This document shows positions 43,244 through 55,047 of a stretch of DNA of 55,369 bases, one piece after another. The DNA is taken from positions 1-55,369 of the forward strand of contig JAFVGW010000049.1 in NCBI GenBank assembly GCA_017474765.1, read 5' to 3'. Below the pieces are notes generated by a model that saw nothing but the letters and a program-made list of their open reading frames with translations, was not told where the DNA came from and did no database searches. Positions within the stretch are counted from its first letter, which is position 1. Every line of letters begins with the position of its first letter. The translations under genes were made by a program, and so were the position numbers. Origin of the DNA: Salinivirgaceae bacterium. GTDB taxonomy: Bacteria > Bacteroidota > Bacteroidia > Bacteroidales > SZUA-534.

Positions 43244-43684
43244 ATGGCAAAAGAAGTTACAGGAATGATTAAGCTGCAAATTAAGGGAGGGGCAGCCAAC
43301 CCTTCTCCTCCGGTTGGTCCGGCCTTAGGTTCTAAGGGCGTGAACATCATGGATTTTTGCAAGCAATTTAATGCCCGGACTCAAAACAGCGCTGGTAAAG
43401 TGCTTCCAGTTGTCATCACTGTTTATTCCGACAAATCGTTTGACTTTATTGTTAAACGTCCTCCTGTCGCTGTACAGATTCTGGAGGCCGCTAAAGTAAA
43501 AAGCGGTTCTGCAGAGCCAAATCGCAAGAAGGTGGCTTCTTTGACTTGGGCACAAGTGAAAGAAATCGCTGAAGATAAAATGCCAGACTTGAATGCCTTC
43601 ACGGTTGAGTCTGCAATGCGTTTGGTTGCTGGTACAGCTCGCAGTATGGGAGTTACAGTTACTGGAGAGTTCCCAGGTAAATAA
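43244..43684 (+). CDS. rplK: 50S ribosomal protein L11
   Basis: The 146-residue protein has the typical L11 start ([20 protein letters not shown]) and C-terminal rRNA-binding domain ([14 protein letters not shown]). L11 forms the GTPase-associated centre with 23S rRNA. First of the rplKAJL genes. Confidence 0.97.
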   Translation: MAKEVTGMIKLQIKGGAANPSPPVGPALGSKGVNIMDFCKQFNARTQNSAGKVLPVVITVYSDKSFDFIVKRPPVAVQILEAAKVKSGSAEPNRKKVASLTWAQVKEIAEDKMPDLNAFTVESAMRLVAGTARSMGVTVTGEFPGK

Positions 43685-43707
43685 TTAATTAAACACCTCG
43701 TGTAAAA

Positions 43708-44400
43708 ATGGCAAAGCTAACAAAGAACAGAAAATTAGTAGCAGACAAAATTGAGCCGTTAAAGGTTTATACTTTGTCTGAGGCTGCGCATTTGGTTAAA
43801 GAGGTTACTACCACAAAGTTTGATGCTTCTGTCGATATCGATGTCCGTCTGGGTGTCGATCCCCGCAAGGCAAATCAAATGGTTCGTGGTGTCGTTTCTT
43901 TACCTCACGGTACAGGTAAACAAACCAGAGTCTTGGTACTTTGTACTCCTGACAAGGAGGCTGAGGCAAAAGCCGCTGGTGCTGACTATGTAGGTCTTGA
44001 TGAATACATTGAGAAGATTAAGGGCGGTTGGACTGACGTTGACGTCATCATAACAATGCCTTCAATCATGGCAAAAGTCGGTGCTCTCGGTCGTGTGCTG
44101 GGTCCCCGTGGTTTGATGCCTAACCCGAAAAGTGGTACGGTTACCATGGAAATTGGTTCAGCTGTTAAAGAAGTAAAACAAGGTAAGATCGATTTTAAAG
44201 TTGACAAATTCGGTATTATCCACGCTGGTATTGGCAAGGTATCTTTCACTCCGGAACAAATCCAGGAGAACGCACAGGAGATTCTTAGCACAATCATCAA
44301 GCTGAAACCTTCGACAGCAAAGGGTACTTACGTTAAGAGTATCAGCTTATCGAGCACAATGAGCCCTGGTATTCCAGTTGATGTTAAATCAGTAGAGTAA
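43708..44400 (+). CDS. rplA: 50S ribosomal protein L1
   Basis: The 230-residue protein matches L1 over its length ([18 protein letters not shown] motif as [38 protein letters not shown]). It forms the mobile L1 stalk. In many bacteria L1 represses its own operon; no binding site is evident by eye here. Confidence 0.97.
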   Translation: MAKLTKNRKLVADKIEPLKVYTLSEAAHLVKEVTTTKFDASVDIDVRLGVDPRKANQMVRGVVSLPHGTGKQTRVLVLCTPDKEAEAKAAGADYVGLDEYIEKIKGGWTDVDVIITMPSIMAKVGALGRVLGPRGLMPNPKSGTVTMEIGSAVKEVKQGKIDFKVDKFGIIHAGIGKVSFTPEQIQENAQEILSTIIKLKPSTAKGTYVKSISLSSTMSPGIPVDVKSVE

Positions 44401-44412
44401 AAAATTAGAGTT

Positions 44413-44928
44413 ATGAGGCGCGAAGATAAGGCTGTTATTATTGACAATCTGGCCGCTCGTCTGAAAGAGGCTAATCATTTCTACTTGACTGACATTTCTG
44501 ATCTGAACGCAGAGCAGACCAGTCTGTTGAGAAGAAAATGCTTCGAGAAGGACATCGAGCTTGTGGTTGTCAAGAATACCCTGCTTAAAAAAGCTATGGA
44601 AAAAACAGGCACCGACTTTTCGGAACTGTTTGGCGAACTTAAGGGCTCAACTTCAATCATGTTTACCGAAGTAGGCAATGTGCCGGGTAAGCTGATTAAG
44701 GAGTTCCGTGCAAAAGGTGACAAACCGATTCTTAAGGGCGCATACGTTGAGGAGTCGTTCTACATTGGCGACAACCAGCTCGAGGCTTTGATTCACATCA
44801 AGTCGAAGAACGAACTTATTGCCGATGTTATCGCACTGTTGCAATCGCCTGCCAAGAACGTTGTTTCTGCTCTGCAATCGAGCGGTCAGAACTTGACGGG
44901 TATCTTAAAAACATTATCAGAGAAATAA
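44413..44928 (+). CDS. rplJ: 50S ribosomal protein L10
   Basis: The 171-residue protein starts MRREDKAVIIDNLAARLKEA and has the L10 core FYLTDISDLNAEQTSLLRRK. It anchors the L7/L12 dimers to the ribosome stalk. Twelve bases after rplA. Confidence 0.96.
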   Translation: MRREDKAVIIDNLAARLKEANHFYLTDISDLNAEQTSLLRRKCFEKDIELVVVKNTLLKKAMEKTGTDFSELFGELKGSTSIMFTEVGNVPGKLIKEFRAKGDKPILKGAYVEESFYIGDNQLEALIHIKSKNELIADVIALLQSPAKNVVSALQSSGQNLTGILKTLSEK

Positions 44929-44965
44929 ACATTATTTGTAAACATTTTTTAAAAATAGATTTAAA

Positions 44966-45343
44966 ATGGCAGATTTGAAAAAGTTTGCAGAAGAGTTGGT
45001 TAACTTGACTGTAAAAGAGGTAAATGAGTTGGCTGCAATACTCAAAGACGAATATGGTATTGAACCGGCTGCTGCCGCTGTTGCTGTTGCCGCTCCAGCT
45101 GCTGGAGCTGGTGAGGCTGCCGCTGCAGAAAAAACTGAGTTCGACGTAATCCTTAAGTCGGCTGGCGCTCAGAAATTGCAAGTTGTGAAACTTGTTAAGG
45201 AACTTACTGGTCTTGGCTTGAAAGAGGCTAAGGAAGTAGTTGACGGCGCTCCGAAAGAACTTAAGACAGGCGTATCTAAAGAAGAAGCTGAATCATTAAA
45301 GGCTAAATTGGAAGAAGCTGGAGCTGAAGTTGAGCTTAAATAG
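44966..45343 (+). CDS. rplL: 50S ribosomal protein L7/L12
   Basis: The 125-residue acidic protein has an N-terminal dimerisation helix, an Ala-rich hinge (about residues 33-54) and the C-terminal factor-binding domain ([21 protein letters not shown] [20 protein letters not shown]). It recruits translation GTPases. A strong hairpin follows before rpoB. Confidence 0.97.
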   Translation: MADLKKFAEELVNLTVKEVNELAAILKDEYGIEPAAAAVAVAAPAAGAGEAAAAEKTEFDVILKSAGAQKLQVVKLVKELTGLGLKEAKEVVDGAPKELKTGVSKEEAESLKAKLEEAGAEVELK

Positions 45344-45367
45344 GATTCCATATTAGGATAAAGATAA

Positions 45368-45411
45368 GGTTTAGTGTTGGTCTCCAACACTAAGCCTTTT
45401 TGTTGTTTTTT
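45368..45411 (+). terminator. Hairpin with T run between rplL and rpoB (probable attenuator)
   Basis: GGTTTAGTGTTGG (45368-45380) pairs with CCAACACTAAGCC (45384-45396) over 13 bases with one G-U pair and a three-base loop, followed by TTTTTGTTGTTTTTTTTT. The downstream genes must still be transcribed, so termination is presumably partial. Confidence 0.7.
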
Positions 45412-45436
45412 TTAAGTTCACCTATTTTTTAAGACA

Positions 45437-48400
45437 ATGGCTTCAACTGGTTATCAAGAAAGAATAAACTTCGCATCGAATAAAAACCAATTGGAATATC
45501 CTGATTTTCTGGACATCCAATTGAAATCTTTCAACGACTTTTTCAATATCAACACAACGCCTGATCAGAGAAAAAATGAGGGCTTGTATGAGGTGTTCAA
45601 TGAGAACTTCCCTATCTCTGACACCCGCAACAATTTCGTTCTGGAGTTTCTGGACTACAACATCGACCCGCCGCGTTACACCATTGAGGAGTGCATCGAG
45701 CGTGGCCTGACCTACAGCATTCCGCTCAAGGCCAAACTGAAGTTGTATTGCACCGACCCCGAGCACGAAGATTTCGACACTGTGGTGCAGGACGTTTATC
45801 TGGGCACCATTCCTTATATGACACCGCGCGGTACATTTGTTATCAATGGTGCGGAGCGTGTCATTGTGTCGCAGTTGCACCGCTCACCTGGCGTTTTCTT
45901 CGGTCAGAGCATTCACGCTAACGGTACAAAACTCTATTCGGCACGTATCATCCCGTTCAAGGGTTCGTGGATTGAGTTTGCAACCGACATCAACAATGTG
46001 ATGTACGCCTACATCGACCGCAAGAAGAAATTGCCGGTTACAACATTGTTGCGTGCCATCGGTTACGAGAGTGACCGCAGCATTTTGGAGATATTCGATC
46101 TTGCAGATGAAGTCAAAGTTTCGAAGGCCGGCCTGAAGAAGGTTACCGGCCGCCGTCTTGCAGCCCGTGTCCTGAAGACCTGGGTTGAGGACTTTGTTGA
46201 CGAGGATACCGGCGAGGTTGTCTCTATCGAGCGTAACGAGGTTATCGTTGATCGTGAGACAATTCTCGAAAACGAGCATATTGATGCCATCGTCGATTCG
46301 GGTGCAAAAACCATCCTTCTGCACAAGGAGAATGTGAATTTGGCCGAATTCGGTATCATTTACAATACATTGCAGAAAGACCCCTGCAACTCTGAAAAGG
46401 AGGCGGTGCTTTACATCTATAGGCAGTTGCGCAACGCGGAGCCGCCTGACGAGGCAACCGCTCGCGACGTTATCGACAAGTTGTTCTTCTCTGACAAGCG
46501 TTATGACTTGGGAGACGTAGGCCGTTTCCGCATCAACCGGAAATTGAACCTTGACATCGATATGAGCGTGAGGGTCTTGACTAAAGAAGACATTATTGAG
46601 ATTATCAAATATCTGATTGAACTTATCAACAGCAAGGCCGACGTTGACGATATCGACCACTTGAGCAACCGCCGTGTGCGTACCGTTGGCGAGCAACTTC
46701 AGAACCAATTCGGAGTTGGCCTGGCTCGTATGGCAAGAACAATCAAAGAGAGAATGAACGTTCGTGACAATGAGGTGTTTACACCGGTTGACCTTATCAA
46801 CTCAAAGACATTGTCGAGCGTCATCAACTCATTCTTCGGCACCAACGCTTTGTCGCAGTTTATGGACCAGACAAACCCGTTGGCCGAACTTACTCACAAG
46901 CGCCGTATGTCGGCGTTGGGTCCTGGCGGTCTGTCGCGTGAGCGTGCAGGCTTCGAGGTCCGCGACGTACACTATACTCACTACGGCCGTTTGTGCCCGA
47001 TTGAGACACCTGAAGGCCCGAACATCGGTCTTATTTCATCGCTTTGCGTGTTTGCGAAAGTGAACAATCTGGGCTTCATCGAAACCCCGTACCGCAAGGT
47101 TGAGAACGGCAAAGTTGACCTGAACAACGACGATGTTGTTTATCTGACAGCCGAGGACGAGGAGGGAAAAATCATCGCGCAGGCCAATGCGCCGCTCGAT
47201 GCCGAAGGTTGCTTCAAGAATCCGAAAGTTAAGACACGTCTGGAGGCCGACTTCCCGTTGACCGACCGCGCCGACGTTCAGATGATGGACGTTGCGCCGA
47301 ACCAGATTTCGTCAATAGCCGCATCACTGATTCCGTTCCTTGAGCACGACGATGCCAACCGTGCGTTGATGGGTTCGAATATGATGCGCCAGGCCGTTCC
47401 GCTTTTGAAATCGGAATCGCCGATTGTTGGTACAGGCATAGAGAAACGTGTTGCCGAAGACTCGCGCAATATGATTAGTGCCGAAGGCGACGGTGTGGTT
47501 GAGTATGTTGACGCCGACGAGATTGTCGTTCGCTACAACCGCACTGACGCACAGCGTTTTGTAAGTTTCGATGACGATGTTGTCCGCTACAAACTGACAA
47601 AATTCCAGAAGACCAACCAGAGTATGTGCATCAACCAGCGTCCGATTGTGTCGAAAGGCGACAAGGTGACGAAGGGTATGGTGATGACAGAAGGTTACGC
47701 AACACAAGGCGGCGAACTCGCTTTGGGACGCAACCTGAAGGTGGCCTTTATGCCTTGGAAGGGTTACAACTTCGAGGACGCCATCGTGCTTTCGGAGCGT
47801 GTTGTACGCGAGGATTTGTTCACATCGCTTCACATCGATGAATATATGCTTGAGGTGCGCGACACCAAACGCGGTATGGAGGAACTCACAGCCGACATCC
47901 CTAACGTTAGTGAGGACGCAACCAAATACTTGGACGACAACGGTCTTATCCGCATTGGCGCACACGTGCTGCCGGGCGACATCCTTATCGGTAAAATCAC
48001 ACCGAAAGGCGAGTCAGACCCGTCGCCAGAGGAGAAGTTGCTTCGCGCCATCTTCGGTGACAAAGCCGGTGACGTGAAAGACGCTTCGTTGAAGGCTGGT
48101 CCGTCGCTGACAGGTGTTGTTATCGACAAAAAATTGTTCTCACGTCTGGTTAAGGACAAGAAACTGAAAGCAGCAGAGAAACCGCTTCTGCAGAAGATTG
48201 AGGAGGAGCGTCAGCAGCGTCTGGGCGAACTCAAGGCCCGTCTGGTTGACAAACTCTTCTCGATTGTGAACGGCAAGGTGTCGCAAGGTGTTAAGGATAT
48301 GATTGGCACCGACATCATCCCGAAAGGAACAAAATTCTCGCAGAAACTTTTGCTCGAGGTTGATTATCTGAACGTTAATCCTTGCAAGTGGACTACCGAC

Positions 48401-49249
48401 AAGGAGAAAAACGACACAATCGCAGAACTGCTGCACAACTATACAATCAAGAACCGCGAGATTGAAGGCGACATCAAACGTAAGGTGTTCAACATCTCGG
48501 TCGGCGACGAACTGCCGAACGGAATTGTCCAACTTGCAAAAGTCTACATCGCTCAGAAACGTAAGATTCGCGTGGGTGACAAGATGGCCGGACGCCACGG
48601 TAACAAGGGTATTGTGGCAAAGGTTGTCCGCGACGAGGATATGCCATTCCTTGAAGACGGCACACTGGTTGACATTGTGCTGAACCCGCTGGGCGTGCCT
48701 TCACGTATGAACCTTGGACAGATTTACGAGACCGTGCTCGGTTGGGCAGGCCGCGAACTTGGCTTGAAGTTCGCCACACCAATCTTCGACGGCGCATCGC
48801 TTGAGGAGATTACCGAACTGACCAACAAGGCAGGCGTTCCGGAATTCGGCCGCACATATCTGTACGACGGCGGAACCGGCGAGCGCTTCCACCAACCGGC
48901 CACAGTGGGCGTTATCTATATGCTGAAACTGGGCCATATGGTCGACGACAAGATGCACGCACGTTCAATCGGTCCTTACTCACTCATCACTCAGCAGCCG
49001 TTGGGCGGTAAAGCACAATTCGGTGGTCAGCGTTTTGGTGAGATGGAGGTTTGGGCACTCGAGGCATTCGGCGCAGCCAACGTTCTTCAGGAGATTCTGA
49101 CTGTTAAGTCGGACGACGTGATGGGACGTGCAAAGGCTTACGAGTCGATTGTCAAGGGTGAGCCGATGCCGACACCGGGCATCCCTGAATCGTTGAACGT
49201 ATTGCTGCACGAGTTGCGCGGCTTGGGATTGAGCATTAATTTAGAGTAA
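45437..49249 (+). CDS. rpoB: RNA polymerase beta subunit
   Basis: The 1270-residue protein is full-length RpoB. The rifampicin-pocket region lies near 466-500 ([33 protein letters not shown], wild-type in look), with the active-site basic segments [12 protein letters not shown] and the end [11 protein letters not shown]. It forms the catalytic core with RpoC. Sixty-one bases separate it from rpoC. Confidence 0.98.
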   Translation: MASTGYQERINFASNKNQLEYPDFLDIQLKSFNDFFNINTTPDQRKNEGLYEVFNENFPISDTRNNFVLEFLDYNIDPPRYTIEECIERGLTYSIPLKAKLKLYCTDPEHEDFDTVVQDVYLGTIPYMTPRGTFVINGAERVIVSQLHRSPGVFFGQSIHANGTKLYSARIIPFKGSWIEFATDINNVMYAYIDRKKKLPVTTLLRAIGYESDRSILEIFDLADEVKVSKAGLKKVTGRRLAARVLKTWVEDFVDEDTGEVVSIERNEVIVDRETILENEHIDAIVDSGAKTILLHKENVNLAEFGIIYNTLQKDPCNSEKEAVLYIYRQLRNAEPPDEATARDVIDKLFFSDKRYDLGDVGRFRINRKLNLDIDMSVRVLTKEDIIEIIKYLIELINSKADVDDIDHLSNRRVRTVGEQLQNQFGVGLARMARTIKERMNVRDNEVFTPVDLINSKTLSSVINSFFGTNALSQFMDQTNPLAELTHKRRMSALGPGGLSRERAGFEVRDVHYTHYGRLCPIETPEGPNIGLISSLCVFAKVNNLGFIETPYRKVENGKVDLNNDDVVYLTAEDEEGKIIAQANAPLDAEGCFKNPKVKTRLEADFPLTDRADVQMMDVAPNQISSIAASLIPFLEHDDANRALMGSNMMRQAVPLLKSESPIVGTGIEKRVAEDSRNMISAEGDGVVEYVDADEIVVRYNRTDAQRFVSFDDDVVRYKLTKFQKTNQSMCINQRPIVSKGDKVTKGMVMTEGYATQGGELALGRNLKVAFMPWKGYNFEDAIVLSERVVREDLFTSLHIDEYMLEVRDTKRGMEELTADIPNVSEDATKYLDDNGLIRIGAHVLPGDILIGKITPKGESDPSPEEKLLRAIFGDKAGDVKDASLKAGPSLTGVVIDKKLFSRLVKDKKLKAAEKPLLQKIEEERQQRLGELKARLVDKLFSIVNGKVSQGVKDMIGTDIIPKGTKFSQKLLLEVDYLNVNPCKWTTDKEKNDTIAELLHNYTIKNREIEGDIKRKVFNISVGDELPNGIVQLAKVYIAQKRKIRVGDKMAGRHGNKGIVAKVVRDEDMPFLEDGTLVDIVLNPLGVPSRMNLGQIYETVLGWAGRELGLKFATPIFDGASLEEITELTNKAGVPEFGRTYLYDGGTGERFHQPATVGVIYMLKLGHMVDDKMHARSIGPYSLITQQPLGGKAQFGGQRFGEMEVWALEAFGAANVLQEILTVKSDDVMGRAKAYESIVKGEPMPTPGIPESLNVLLHELRGLGLSINLE

Positions 49250-49310
49250 AATATGACTGGTATGGCTGAAAGGCCATACCATCTTTATAATCTTCTTAAA
49301 ATTTCCATCT

Positions 49311-52300
49311 ATGGCATTTAGAAAGGAAACTAAAACAAAGAGCGAGTTCTCGCACATAACAATAGGCCTGGCATCGCCGGAAGAGATTCTCGAGCGTTCG
49401 AGCGGCGAGGTGCTGAAGCCGGAAACAATCAACTACCGTACTTACAAGCCGGAGCGTGACGGTCTGTTCTGCGAACGCATCTTCGGTCCTGTAAAAGACT
49501 ATGAGTGCCACTGCGGCAAGTACAAACGCATCCGCTACAAAGGCATCGTCTGCGACCGTTGCGGTGTTGAAGTTACAGAGAAGAAGGTACGCCGTGAGCG
49601 TATGGGACACATCCAACTGGTTGTGCCTGTAGCACATATATGGTATTTCAAGTCGCTGCCGAACAAAATCGGTTATCTGCTTGGTTTGCCGACAAAGAAA
49701 CTCGATATGGTGGTTTACTACGAGCGCTATATCGTCATTCAGGCCGGCCAAATGGCAGAGCAGGGCATCAACGACCTTGACCTGCTGACAGAGGAGGAGT
49801 ACCTTGACTGGATGGAGAAAGTTCCAAAAGATAATCAGTTCCTTGAGGATACTGACCCCAACAAATTTATTGCAAAAATGGGCGCAGAGGCCATCTACGA
49901 CCTGCTCGCCAAACTGAATCTTGACGACCTTTCGTACGATTTGCGCCACAAAGCCGATACCGAGACATCGCAGCAGCGTAAGGGCGAGGCTCTGAAGCGT
50001 CTGCAGGTTGTTGAATCGTTCCGCGCATCGCAGGGTAAGAACCGTCCGGAGTGGATGATTCTGAAGGTTATCCCCGTGATTCCGCCGGAGTTGCGTCCGT
50101 TGGTTCCGCTCGATGGCGGCCGCTTCGCAACATCTGACTTGAACGATTTGTATCGCCGCGTCATCATCCGCAACAACCGTCTGAAACGCCTTATCGAAAT
50201 CAAGGCACCTGAGGTGATTCTGCGCAACGAGAAGCGTATGCTTCAAGAGGCTGTCGATTCGTTGTTCGACAACTCGCGCAAATCAAATGCGGTTAAGACC
50301 GAAAACAACCGCGCTCTCAAATCATTGAGTGACAGCCTTAAAGGCAAGCAAGGACGTTTCCGTCAGAACTTGCTTGGTAAACGTGTCGATTACTCGGCCC
50401 GTTCGGTTATTGTTGTTGGTCCGGAGTTGAAGATGCACGAGTGCGGTCTGCCGAAGGATATGGCTGCCGAACTCTACAAACCATTCGTAATCCGCAAACT
50501 GATTGAGCGCGGTATTGTAAAGACCGTGAAATCAGCCAAAAAGATAGTTGACCGCAAGGACCCTGTTGTTTGGGACATTCTTGAGAACGTCATCAAAGGA
50601 CACCCGGTTCTGCTCAACCGTGCCCCGACCCTTCACCGCTTGGGTATTCAGGCTTTCCAACCGAAACTCATCGAGGGTAAGGCAATTCAGTTGCACCCGC
50701 TCGCTTGTACGGCATTCAACGCCGACTTCGACGGTGACCAAATGGCCGTTCACTTGCCACTGGGCAACGCTGCCATTCTTGAGGCACAGTTGCTGATGCT
50801 TGGTTCGCACAACATTCTGAACCCGGCCAACGGCGCGCCTATCACCGTTCCTTCGCAGGATATGGTGCTCGGTCTGTACTACATCACCAAAGCCCGCAAA
50901 GGCGCTCTGGGCGAGGGCATTACGTTCTACTCGCCTGAAGAGGTGAACATCGCATACAACGAGAAACGCGTTGACCTTCACGCAACTATCAAAGTTAAGA
51001 CTAAAGACCTGATTGACGGCGAGGTTAAGGACACAATCCTTGAGACAACCGTAGGCCGTGTGATTGTAAACCAATTTGTTCCTGATGAGGTTGGATTCAT
51101 CAACGAGGTGCTGACAAAGAAGTCACTTCGCGACATCATCGGTAAGGTTTACAAGACTTGCGGAACAGCCGTTACCGCTCAATTCCTTGACGACATCAAG
51201 AACCTTGGATACCGTATGGCGTTCGAAGGCGGCTTGTCGTTCAACCTTGGCGACGTAATCATTCCTGCAGAAAAAGCCGAATTGGTTAGCGAGGGTTACA
51301 AGCAGGTTGACGAGGTGATGAACAACTACAATATGGGCTTCATCACCAACAACGAGCGTTACAATCAGATTATTGATATTTGGACACACACCAACGCCAA
51401 ACTGACTCAAATTCTGATGAAACAGTTGAGTTCAGACAACCAAGGCTTCAACTCTGTATTTATGATGCTTGACTCTGGAGCCCGTGGTTCGAAGGAGCAG
51501 ATTCGTCAGTTGTGCGGTATGCGTGGTTTGATGGCGAAACCGCAGAAGTCAGGTGCTGAAGGCGGTCAGATTATCGAGAACCCGATTTTGGCCAACTTTA
51601 AAGAGGGTCTGTCGGTGCTCGAGTACTTCATCTCAACCCACGGCGCACGTAAAGGTTTGGCCGATACCGCTTTGAAGACCGCCGACGCAGGTTATCTGAC
51701 CCGTCGTCTGGTTGATGTGTCGAACGATGTGATTATCACCGAAGAGGACTGCGGCACACTGCGTGGTCTGGTGGCAACCGCATTGAAGAAAAACGAGGAC
51801 GTTGTTGAATCGTTGTACGACAGAATCTTGGGCCGTACATCGGTACACGATATTTATCACCCGATTACCGGCGAACTGATTATCAAGGCCGGTGAGGAGT
51901 TCACAGAGGAAATCGCTCAAATTATTGAGGATTCACCGATCGAGCAAGTGGAGATGCGTTCAGTGCTCACTTGCGAGTCGAAGAACGGCGTCTGCGCTAA
52001 ATGCTACGGACGTAACCTTTCGAACAGCCGAATGGTACAGATTGGCGAGGCTGTGGGTGTGATTGCCGCACAGTCAATCGGTGAGCCTGGTACACAGTTG
52101 ACTTTGCGTACATTCCACGTGGGCGGTACTGCAGGCAACATCGCTTCTGACTCAAGCTTGACTGCAAGCTACGATGGCCGCGTTGAGTTTGAAGAACTTC
52201 GCTCAATCGCCTATAAAGACGAGAACGCCGGCGACATTGAAATCGTTGTTGGCCGTCTGGCTGAAATGAAGTTGGTTGATGTCAACACTGGTCTTGTAAT

Positions 52301-53648
52301 TTCAAATCACGCAATACCTTACGGCTCGAAACTGTTCGTGAAGAACGGAACCGAAGTTAAGAAGGGCACACTGATTTGCGAGTGGGACGCTTACAACGCA
52401 GTCATCATTTCGGAAGTTGGTGGTAAGGCAGATTTCGTCAACCTTGAGGAGGGCGTTACCTACCGCGAGGAGTCGGATGAGGCTACAGGCTTTGCAGAGA
52501 AGGTGGTTATCGAAACCCGCGACAAGACAAAGAACCCGGCCATCTCAATCAAGAACGCTGCTGGCGAAGAGATAAAATCGTACAACATCCCGGTAGGCGC
52601 TCACATTGTGATTGCTGAAAACGAGGACGTTAAACAAGGACAGGTTATCGTTAAGATTCCGCGCGCCGTTGGTAAAGCGGGCGATATCACCGGTGGTCTG
52701 CCGCGTGTTACAGAGTTGTTCGAGGCACGTAACCCGTCGAACCCGGCAGTGGTTGCCGAAATCGATGGCGAGGTGACCTACGGCAAAATCAAACGTGGTA
52801 ACCGCGAGATTATCATCACATCGCGCTCGGGCGAGCAGGCTAAATACCTTGTTCCGCTGTCGAAGCAGATTCTGGTTCAGGAGAACGATTACGTCCGCGC
52901 AGGCATTCCGTTGTCTGACGGCGCCATCACCCCGCAGGACATCCTTTCGATTATGGGCCCGACCAAAGTTCAGGAGTACATTGTGAACGAGGTTCAAGAG
53001 GTTTACCGTCTGCAAGGTGTGAAAATCAACGACAAACACTTTGAGGTGATTGTCCGCCAAATGATGCGCAAGGTTGAAATCATCGACCCAGGTGACACCA
53101 AATTCCTTGAGAAACAGTTGGTTGACAAGAACGACTTTATGGAGGAGAACGACTGGATTTGGGACAAGAAAGTTGTTACCGATGCCGGCGACTCTGAGAC
53201 ACTGAAACCCGGTCAGATTGTGACAAGCCGCAAACTGCGCGACGAGAACTCAATCTTGAAACGTAAGGACTTGCGTCTGGTTGAGGCCCGCGACACCGTT
53301 CCTGCAACATCGAACCAGGTGCTGCAGGGTATCACCCGCGCCGCATTGCAGACCAAGAGTTTCATTTCGGCCGCATCGTTCCAGGAGACAACCAAAGTGC
53401 TCAACGAGGCTGCCATCTGCGCCAAGTCAGACCCGATGGAGGGCTTGAAGGAGAACGTTATTGTTGGTCACCTGATTCCTGCAGGTACAGGCACCCGTCT
53501 GTTCTCTGACCTGATTGTGGGTTCGAAAGAGGAGTATGACGCCCTGACTCACAGACACGACAGCATCGACGACGATGACTACACTGTTGACCAGGATATT
53601 ATGGAAATGACTTCGGAAACAGGCGCTGATGTTGAAGACGGAGAATAA
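49311..53648 (+). CDS. rpoC: RNA polymerase beta' subunit
   Basis: The 1445-residue protein is full-length RpoC. The first zinc site is [20 protein letters not shown] near residue 66, the catalytic Mg site is [12 protein letters not shown] near 470, and the second zinc site is [16 protein letters not shown] near 887. It ends with an acidic tail ([20 protein letters not shown]). It completes the operon, followed by a good terminator. Confidence 0.98.
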   Translation: MAFRKETKTKSEFSHITIGLASPEEILERSSGEVLKPETINYRTYKPERDGLFCERIFGPVKDYECHCGKYKRIRYKGIVCDRCGVEVTEKKVRRERMGHIQLVVPVAHIWYFKSLPNKIGYLLGLPTKKLDMVVYYERYIVIQAGQMAEQGINDLDLLTEEEYLDWMEKVPKDNQFLEDTDPNKFIAKMGAEAIYDLLAKLNLDDLSYDLRHKADTETSQQRKGEALKRLQVVESFRASQGKNRPEWMILKVIPVIPPELRPLVPLDGGRFATSDLNDLYRRVIIRNNRLKRLIEIKAPEVILRNEKRMLQEAVDSLFDNSRKSNAVKTENNRALKSLSDSLKGKQGRFRQNLLGKRVDYSARSVIVVGPELKMHECGLPKDMAAELYKPFVIRKLIERGIVKTVKSAKKIVDRKDPVVWDILENVIKGHPVLLNRAPTLHRLGIQAFQPKLIEGKAIQLHPLACTAFNADFDGDQMAVHLPLGNAAILEAQLLMLGSHNILNPANGAPITVPSQDMVLGLYYITKARKGALGEGITFYSPEEVNIAYNEKRVDLHATIKVKTKDLIDGEVKDTILETTVGRVIVNQFVPDEVGFINEVLTKKSLRDIIGKVYKTCGTAVTAQFLDDIKNLGYRMAFEGGLSFNLGDVIIPAEKAELVSEGYKQVDEVMNNYNMGFITNNERYNQIIDIWTHTNAKLTQILMKQLSSDNQGFNSVFMMLDSGARGSKEQIRQLCGMRGLMAKPQKSGAEGGQIIENPILANFKEGLSVLEYFISTHGARKGLADTALKTADAGYLTRRLVDVSNDVIITEEDCGTLRGLVATALKKNEDVVESLYDRILGRTSVHDIYHPITGELIIKAGEEFTEEIAQIIEDSPIEQVEMRSVLTCESKNGVCAKCYGRNLSNSRMVQIGEAVGVIAAQSIGEPGTQLTLRTFHVGGTAGNIASDSSLTASYDGRVEFEELRSIAYKDENAGDIEIVVGRLAEMKLVDVNTGLVISNHAIPYGSKLFVKNGTEVKKGTLICEWDAYNAVIISEVGGKADFVNLEEGVTYREESDEATGFAEKVVIETRDKTKNPAISIKNAAGEEIKSYNIPVGAHIVIAENEDVKQGQVIVKIPRAVGKAGDITGGLPRVTELFEARNPSNPAVVAEIDGEVTYGKIKRGNREIIITSRSGEQAKYLVPLSKQILVQENDYVRAGIPLSDGAITPQDILSIMGPTKVQEYIVNEVQEVYRLQGVKINDKHFEVIVRQMMRKVEIIDPGDTKFLEKQLVDKNDFMEENDWIWDKKVVTDAGDSETLKPGQIVTSRKLRDENSILKRKDLRLVEARDTVPATSNQVLQGITRAALQTKSFISAASFQETTKVLNEAAICAKSDPMEGLKENVIVGHLIPAGTGTRLFSDLIVGSKEEYDALTHRHDSIDDDDYTVDQDIMEMTSETGADVEDGE

Positions 53649-53668
53649 TCTTCAAGATATTCAATGAA

Positions 53669-53697
53669 AAAGGCTGCCCAATAGGGTGGCCTTTTTT
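53669..53697 (+). terminator. Terminator of the rpoBC operon
   Basis: AAAGGCTGCCC (53669-53679) pairs with GGGTGGCCTTT (53684-53694) with two G-U pairs and loop AATA, followed by T to 53697. Confidence 0.85.
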
Positions 53698-53731
53698 GTT
53701 GGATAATCGGATGGAGGTTAATTGTTTTTGT

Positions 53732-53739
53732 TACTTTTG
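53732..53739 (+). promoter_or_regulatory. Bacteroidota-type -7 box for the DUF3467 gene
   Basis: TACTTTTG matches TAnnTTTG and lies 16 bases before ATG 53756. Confidence 0.55.
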
Positions 53740-53755
53740 AAAAAAATATCTGACT

Positions 53756-54079
53756 ATGAGCGAACAACAACAGCAAAACAAACAGTTGAACATTGAACTG
53801 ACCGACGATGTGGCACAGGGCATCTATTCGAATTTGGCAATCATCACACACTCAACTTCAGAGTTTGTACTTGATTTTGCGCGCGTTATGCCTGGCGTTC
53901 CAAAAGCCGGTGTGAAATCGCGCGTCATCCTGACGCCAGAGCACGCCAAACGTCTGCTTTTTGCCCTGCAGAACAACATCTCGAAGTACGAGGCATCGTT
54001 CGGCAAGATAAACCTGGCTGATGGCCCCGCTGGCCGCTTCCCAATGGGCGGTTTTGGCACGCCAACGGCGAAGGCTTAG
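53756..54079 (+). CDS. DUF3467 protein
   Basis: The 107-residue protein matches DUF3467: LNIELTDDVAQGIYSNLAII, STSEFVLDFARVMPGVPKA, VKSRVILTPEHAKRLLFALQ. The family is small and of unknown function, and in Bacteroidota the gene is usually found just after rpoC, as here. It has its own promoter-like box and lies beyond the rpoC terminator. Confidence 0.85.
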   Translation: MSEQQQQNKQLNIELTDDVAQGIYSNLAIITHSTSEFVLDFARVMPGVPKAGVKSRVILTPEHAKRLLFALQNNISKYEASFGKINLADGPAGRFPMGGFGTPTAKA

Positions 54080-54157
54080 AGATTTTAGATGCGATTTGTG
54101 CGGAAAGCCAAAACTTTTTCGAGAATTGAACATTCCCCTTTTCCATTCGAATTTTTA

Positions 54158-54165
54158 TACATTTG
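54158..54165 (+). promoter_or_regulatory. Bacteroidota-type -7 box for the ORF6N gene, left copy of a duplicated segment
   Basis: TACATTTG matches TAnnTTTG and lies 21 bases before ATG 54187. It sits in TTTTATACATTTGTCTTG (54153-54170), repeated exactly at 55110-55127. A longer frame from 54163 would overlap it. Confidence 0.65.
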
Positions 54166-54186
54166 TCTTGCTCTGCGTTTAAACCA

Positions 54187-55047
54187 ATGGCAAACGAAAT
54201 AGCAATCATACAAAATAAGATATTGGTGATTCGTAACCAACAAGTTATGATTGACCGCGACATTGCCGAGTTGTATGGAGTGGAGACGAAACGCTTAAAT
54301 GAACAAGTGAAACGAAACATTGAAAGGTTTCCTGCGGATTTTATGTTTGCCCTAAATAAAGCGGAGAAAGACGAACTGGTCGCAAATTGCGACCGGTTCA
54401 ACACGCTGAAACATTCAACAGTTATGCCTAATGCTTTCACTGAACAAGGTGTCGCTATGCTTTCATCTGTATTGAAAAGCCAAACCGCTGTTGATGTTAA
54501 CATCAAGATTATGAGAGCTTTTGTGGCAATGCGTAAATTCCTTCTCAACAACGCTCAGATATTCCAACGGCTTGATTCGCTTGAAATGCACCGTATTGAA
54601 TCCGACAAACGCATCGACGAACTTTTCGACCGTATGGACCGCTATGCCATTGACGACACGCAAGGCATATTCTTTCAAGGGCAGATTTTCGACGCTTACG
54701 CAAAATTTGAAAGTTTCATTGCGCAAGCGCGACAGTCTATTGTTTTGATTGATAATTATATCGACCTTTCGGTTCTTGAACGTTTCACAAAAAAGAACGC
54801 TGGCGTGCAGGTAACCATTTACACCAATCCGCAAACAGCTGTTACAGAGCAAGATGTCCAACGTTTCAATGCGCAATACCCGTTGCTCGAAGTGAAACAC
54901 ACCACCACTATGCACGACCGCTTTCTGATTATCGACAACCAAACGCTCTATCATATTGGCGCTTCACTCAAAGATTTGGGCAAGCGTTGTTTTGCTTTCG
55001 ATGTGTTCGATTCCAGTTTCATTGCCGATATTATGGCGAGACTATAA
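54187..55047 (+). CDS. ORF6N-domain protein with a PLD-like C-terminal part
   Basis: From ATG 54187 the protein has 286 residues. Residues about 5-115 are an ORF6N (KilA-N-type) DNA-binding domain, known from phages and mobile regions: VMIDRDIAELYGVETKRLNE, RFPADFMFALNKAEKDEL, FTEQGVAMLSSVLKS. A helical linker follows (about 120-160). Residues about 170-286 (SIVLIDNYIDLSVLERFTKK, MHDRFLIIDNQTLYHIGASL, KDLGKRCFAFDVF) resemble a phospholipase-D-like half-site, with HDR in place of the usual HxK, so catalysis is uncertain. It may be a regulator or defence-type protein. Duplicated sequence flanks the gene. Confidence 0.8.
   Translation: MANEIAIIQNKILVIRNQQVMIDRDIAELYGVETKRLNEQVKRNIERFPADFMFALNKAEKDELVANCDRFNTLKHSTVMPNAFTEQGVAMLSSVLKSQTAVDVNIKIMRAFVAMRKFLLNNAQIFQRLDSLEMHRIESDKRIDELFDRMDRYAIDDTQGIFFQGQIFDAYAKFESFIAQARQSIVLIDNYIDLSVLERFTKKNAGVQVTIYTNPQTAVTEQDVQRFNAQYPLLEVKHTTTMHDRFLIIDNQTLYHIGASLKDLGKRCFAFDVFDSSFIADIMARL

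Noticed and set aside
49296..50246. Long open frame on the minus strand opposite rpoC
   Set aside because: It has no recognisable domain, and rpoC on the plus strand is certain and full-length. Long antisense frames are expected opposite genes with this codon use. The same holds for those opposite aspS, nqrC, rpoB and tamL.
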